Origin: Crickella sp963642455
GTDB taxonomy: Bacteria > Bacillota > Clostridia > Peptostreptococcales > Anaerovoracaceae
Direction of reading: 5' to 3'
DNA: 7,845 nucleotides
Assembly: GCA_963642455.1 (NCBI GenBank)
Contig: CAVIGM010000050.1
Coordinates: 1-7,845, forward strand
The position numbers and the translations under genes were made by a program. The notes under the pieces were generated by a model, which saw only the letters and a list, made by a program, of their open reading frames with translations, made no database searches and was not told where the DNA came from. Position 1 is the stretch's first letter. Each line of letters opens with the position of its first letter. Positions 6,237 through 7,845 of the stretch are shown here, piece by piece.

Positions 6237-6289
6237 CACGATGTGATTGCGGATTCTAAACAATCACGATGCGATTGTAGGTTCTTAAA
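6237..6289 (+). repeat. Imperfect tandem repeat after the transporter
   Basis: CACGATGTGATTGCGGATTC (6237-6256, followed by TAAA) recurs as CACGATGCGATTGTAGGTTC (6265-6284, followed by TTAAA). The two differ by four substitutions and one inserted base and start 28 bases apart. It lies between the transporter stop and its terminator, in the transcript 3' end. No function is evident; it may be a local duplication. Confidence 0.55.
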
Positions 6290-6309
6290 TCAAAACGAGT
6301 AACCAAAAC

Positions 6310-6337
6310 AAACGGCACGGAAATCCCGTGCCGTTTT
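6310..6337 (+). terminator. Rho-independent terminator of the transporter gene
   Basis: AAACGGCACGG (6310-6320) pairs perfectly with CCGTGCCGTTT (6326-6336) around the loop AAATC, with TTTTCTTAT continuing. It closes the lysine-regulated unit and insulates it from the Fic gene. Confidence 0.9.
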
Positions 6338-6356
6338 CTTATGTTTTCTAATTTTA

Positions 6357-6515
6357 CTGCATATTTAGGTATGCTATCTGCATATGCAGAGGTTCTTTCT
6401 TTCTGCACATTCAAGTACGTTTTCTGCATATCTGGAGGTTCTTTCTGCATAACCAGAGGTTTTTTCTGCATATGCAAGCACGTTTTCTGCATATCTGGGA
6501 GCTCTTTCTGCATAT
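6357..6515 (+). repeat. Array of eight CTGCATAT direct repeats at 21-bp spacing
   Basis: CTGCATAT or a close variant begins at 6357, 6378, 6403, 6424, 6445, 6466, 6487 and 6508. Every step is exactly 21 bases except one of 25. Site 3 reads CTGCACAT and site 5 CTGCATAA; the other six are exact. Most copies are preceded by TTT. The copy at 6378 is a perfect 12-base palindrome, CTGCATATGCAG. Twenty-one bases is two turns of B-DNA, so all sites face the same side of the helix, as expected for cooperative protein binding. The sequence between cores is itself repeated and not unique, so this is not a CRISPR array. The array fills the space between the transporter terminator and the Fic promoter. 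Confidence 0.9.
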
Positions 6516-6536
6516 ATTTTTGAAATTTATATGCAG
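6508..6536 (+). repeat. Inverted CTGCATATA/TATATGCAG pair, distal
   Basis: CTGCATATA (6508-6516) is followed after 11 bases by its exact reverse complement TATATGCAG (6528-6536). The left arm is the last direct repeat of the array and the core steps again by 21 bases, so the phase is kept while the orientation flips. It looks like a dimer operator upstream of the Fic promoter. Confidence 0.75.
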
Positions 6537-6541
6537 ATATT

Positions 6542-6572
6542 TTGGATATTAACTTACTTTTCTGCATATAAT
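6542..6572 (+). promoter_or_regulatory. Probable promoter of the Fic gene
   Basis: A perfect TATAAT (6567-6572) overlaps the left arm of the proximal inverted repeat. The best -35 is a poor TTGGAT (6542-6547) at a 19-base spacing. A transcript would start near 6579, leaving a leader of about 28 bases. The weak -35 suggests low or activator-dependent expression, and a protein on the overlapping repeat would block polymerase. Confidence 0.5.
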
Positions 6573-6591
6573 ATGCTATATTTATATGCAG
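6562..6591 (+). promoter_or_regulatory. Inverted CTGCATATA/TATATGCAG operator over the Fic promoter
   Basis: CTGCATATA (6562-6570) and TATATGCAG (6583-6591) are exact inverted 9-base arms 12 bases apart, with an extra half-site ATATGC (6571-6576) between. The pair covers the -10 box and the expected transcript start and ends 15 bases before the Fic ATG, placing it as a repressor site. The bound protein is not shown by sequence; the winged-helix domain of the Fic protein itself is the obvious candidate. Confidence 0.65.
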
Positions 6592-6596
6592 AAAGG
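6592..6596 (+). promoter_or_regulatory. Ribosome binding site that fixes the Fic start at 6607
   Basis: AAAGG lies ten bases before the ATG at 6607. The earlier in-frame ATG at 6586 has only T/A-rich repeat sequence upstream and is itself part of the operator arm, so it is not taken as the start. Confidence 0.6.
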
Positions 6597-6606
6597 CGGG
6601 TGTTAT

Positions 6607-7653
6607 ATGAGAAAATTTGATTATTCTTTTTTGAATAATGGTTTGCTACCTGCAAACCTTGTAAACCTCACTTCCAATATTGTTGCACTCAAAACTATGG
6701 CAGGCGTGCGAAAAGATGAGTACACGCAGATCTTCACGGAGTTGGAGGCTGTCGCAAAGGTGCAGTCCGTCAAAAGTTCCAACGCCATCGAAGGCATTGT
6801 GACCAGTGACGAGCGTATCGCCGCCATCGTCAATAAGAGCAGCGCTCCGCTGAATCACAACGAAGCCGAAATCGCTGGGTACAGAGATGCGCTAAATGAG
6901 ATCCATTTAGGCTATGAGCATATCGACTTCCGAGAGAGCGATATTCTTAGGCTACACGAAATGATGATGAGTTATGCTGGCTATGAGTATGGTGGACAGT
7001 ATAAGACGGACGATAATGTGATTCTGGAGATTGGCGCTGATGGAAACCGCCGCGTTCGTTTCCGCCCCACCCCTGCAAGCGAAACGTCGCAAGCAATGGA
7101 GCAGTTGGAACTTGCATATTTGGATGCACGAAATGATGCGAATATCAATCAGCTTCTTCTGATTCCATGCGTGATTCTGGACTTTCTCTGCATTCACCCA
7201 TTCCGTGACGGCAACGGCAGAATGTCCCGCCTGCTCTCGCTGCTTTTGTTATACAAGAACGGATTTGATGCTGGAAAATACATATCATTCGAGGAGCAGA
7301 TCAACAATTACAAGGCGTATTATTACGAGGCCCTGCAACAATCCTCGGCAGGATGGGAAACGAACGAGAATTCCTATTTCCGTTTTATCGAGAATTTCCT
7401 CTCGACACTGTATATGTGTTATAAGGAACTGGACAAACGGTTTGCGGTGGTACACGGCAAGAAGATTACAAAAAAAGGTCGTGTGGAAGCGACCGTCCTA
7501 AATAGCTTGACACCGCTTTCCAAAGCCGAGATTTGCAAAATTCTTCCCGATGTCAGCCCTACGACCGTTGAAGCCGTTCTCGGCGCAATGGTCAAGACCG
7601 GCTCTGTGAAGCGTATCGGCGCCGGACGAGCAACACGATATATTAAGGCGTAG
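6607..7653 (+). CDS. Fic-domain adenylyltransferase with C-terminal winged-helix domain
   Basis: A 348-residue cytoplasmic protein expected to transfer AMP from ATP to a hydroxyl on a target protein. The N-terminal domain (about 1-95) has FDYSFLNNGLLPANLVNLTS, typical of this Fic subgroup, and the inhibitory-helix motif SNAIEG (58-63), fitting (S/T)xxxE(G/N). E62 would block the ATP gamma-phosphate, making it class II, self-inhibited. The Fic core carries HPFRDGNGRMSR (197-208), with catalytic H197, metal-binding D201 and phosphate-loop residues all intact. A target-docking flap lies near 130-150. Residues about 290-346 form a winged helix with SKAEICKILPDVSPTTVEAV and a following basic wing. 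The layout resembles Shewanella SoFic. No antitoxin gene is adjacent, as expected with a built-in inhibitor. Start is set by AAAGG and family N-termini. Its C-rich codon choice looks different from the iorAB genes and may mean transfer, but I did not quantify it. Target is unknown. Confidence 0.93.
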   Translation: MRKFDYSFLNNGLLPANLVNLTSNIVALKTMAGVRKDEYTQIFTELEAVAKVQSVKSSNAIEGIVTSDERIAAIVNKSSAPLNHNEAEIAGYRDALNEIHLGYEHIDFRESDILRLHEMMMSYAGYEYGGQYKTDDNVILEIGADGNRRVRFRPTPASETSQAMEQLELAYLDARNDANINQLLLIPCVILDFLCIHPFRDGNGRMSRLLSLLLLYKNGFDAGKYISFEEQINNYKAYYYEALQQSSAGWETNENSYFRFIENFLSTLYMCYKELDKRFAVVHGKKITKKGRVEATVLNSLTPLSKAEICKILPDVSPTTVEAVLGAMVKTGSVKRIGAGRATRYIKA

Positions 7654-7697
7654 CTTTAACTATGAGATTCAGGATATTTACTAAATAGAAATTAAGT

Positions 7698-7727
7698 AAA
7701 AAGAAGGCGAATATTCGCCTTCTTTTT
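7698..7727. terminator. Terminator of the Fic gene, perfect 30-base palindrome
   Basis: AAAAAGAAGGCGA (7698-7710) pairs perfectly with TCGCCTTCTTTTT (7715-7727) around ATAT. With A5 on one side and T5 on the other, it can terminate transcription from both directions. On the plus strand it lies 44 bases after the Fic stop. Confidence 0.9.
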
Positions 7728-7742
7728 ATTTCGAGATTGTGT

Positions 7743-7793
7743 CTTCAAGCAGCTTCTTCGATTGTCCCGTGATGCAGCAACTGCTTCTTGAAG
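7743..7793. repeat. Imperfect inverted repeat beyond the Fic terminator
   Basis: CTTCAAGCAGC (7743-7753) and GCTTCTTGAAG (7783-7793) are reverse complements with one mismatch, 29 bases apart. No function can be assigned. The minus strand from 7726 to the edge has two overlapping open frames, one ending SKKLLEDTISK just at the terminator and another containing SARMSAKALQ-like helix-forming sequence, but neither is recognised or complete enough to call a gene. Confidence 0.35.
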
Positions 7794-7822
7794 GGCCTTT
7801 GCTGACATTCGTGCTAAGCTCT

Positions 7823-7845
7823 GTCCGTAGGCTTGCCCTACGGAC
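7823..7845. repeat. Perfect 9-bp hairpin at the right window edge
   Basis: GTCCGTAGG (7823-7831) and CCTACGGAC (7837-7845) form an exact inverted repeat around CTTGC and end precisely at the last base. The repeat may extend beyond the window. It has no T-tract within view, so a terminator call is not supported; it could be part of a repeat element or RNA structure. Confidence 0.5.

Noticed and set aside
6256..6567. Minus-strand reading frame of 103 codons with seven-residue MQK repeats
   Set aside because: It is the repeat array read in the other direction: a 21-base unit is seven codons, so a frame stays open. There is no Shine-Dalgarno site before its ATG, it runs through the transporter terminator, and the 25-base step breaks the heptad pattern.
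6357..6591. CRISPR array or plasmid iterons
   Set aside because: There are no unique spacers; the sequence between cores is itself repeated. Iteron-like 21-bp steps are noted, but no rep gene or other plasmid feature is present and the neighbours are chromosomal metabolic genes.
6586..6606. Upstream ATG giving a seven-residue longer Fic protein
   Set aside because: The ATG is part of the operator arm and has no Shine-Dalgarno site; the ATG at 6607 has AAAGG at good distance and matches family N-termini.

Overview
The window looks like chromosomal DNA from a low-to-moderate-GC, anaerobic, amino-acid-fermenting Firmicute, probably class Clostridia (Lachnospiraceae-like). This rests on the oxygen-sensitive ferredoxin-dependent IorAB enzyme, strong AGGAGG ribosome sites, consensus TTGACA/TATAAT promoters, compact Rho-independent terminators and a Clostridia-style lysine riboswitch. 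The genus cannot be named from the sequence alone.

Layout. Bases 1-148 hold a consensus leftward promoter that leaves the window and a weak possible terminator. Bases 149-883 (minus) encode a six-helix DUF308/HdeD-like membrane protein with a charged helical tail and its own promoter. A perfect 11-bp terminator hairpin (964-993) separates it from iorB and iorA (1030-3386, minus), the two subunits of indolepyruvate:ferredoxin oxidoreductase, whose cistrons overlap by one base behind a near-consensus promoter. A pentapeptide-repeat protein with a DUF5758-like C-terminal domain lies upstream (3474-4274, minus), with no visible terminator before iorA.

Bases 4275-4707 are a divergent control region: an extended -10 promoter for the pentapeptide gene, then a rightward promoter, a complete lysine (L-box) riboswitch and an attenuator hairpin. 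These control a 506-residue NhaC-superfamily transporter (4708-6228). The riboswitch suggests the transporter imports lysine, as proposed for LysW-type proteins, rather than being a housekeeping Na+/H+ exchanger. A strong terminator (6310-6337) closes this unit.

Bases 6340-6606 hold the most unusual structure: eight direct copies of CTGCATAT, almost all exactly 21 bp apart, continuing into two CTGCATATA/TATATGCAG inverted pairs, the second covering the probable -10 box of the next gene. That gene (6607-7653, plus) is a class II Fic AMP-transferase with a C-terminal winged-helix domain, ended by a 30-bp palindromic terminator. The arrangement looks like a helically phased operator array for cooperative, possibly autogenous, control of the Fic protein. 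The last 118 bases contain inverted repeats and no gene that can be assigned.

The left half is metabolic: lysine import and aromatic amino-acid oxidation fit amino-acid fermentation. The Fic unit looks like a self-contained accessory cassette.
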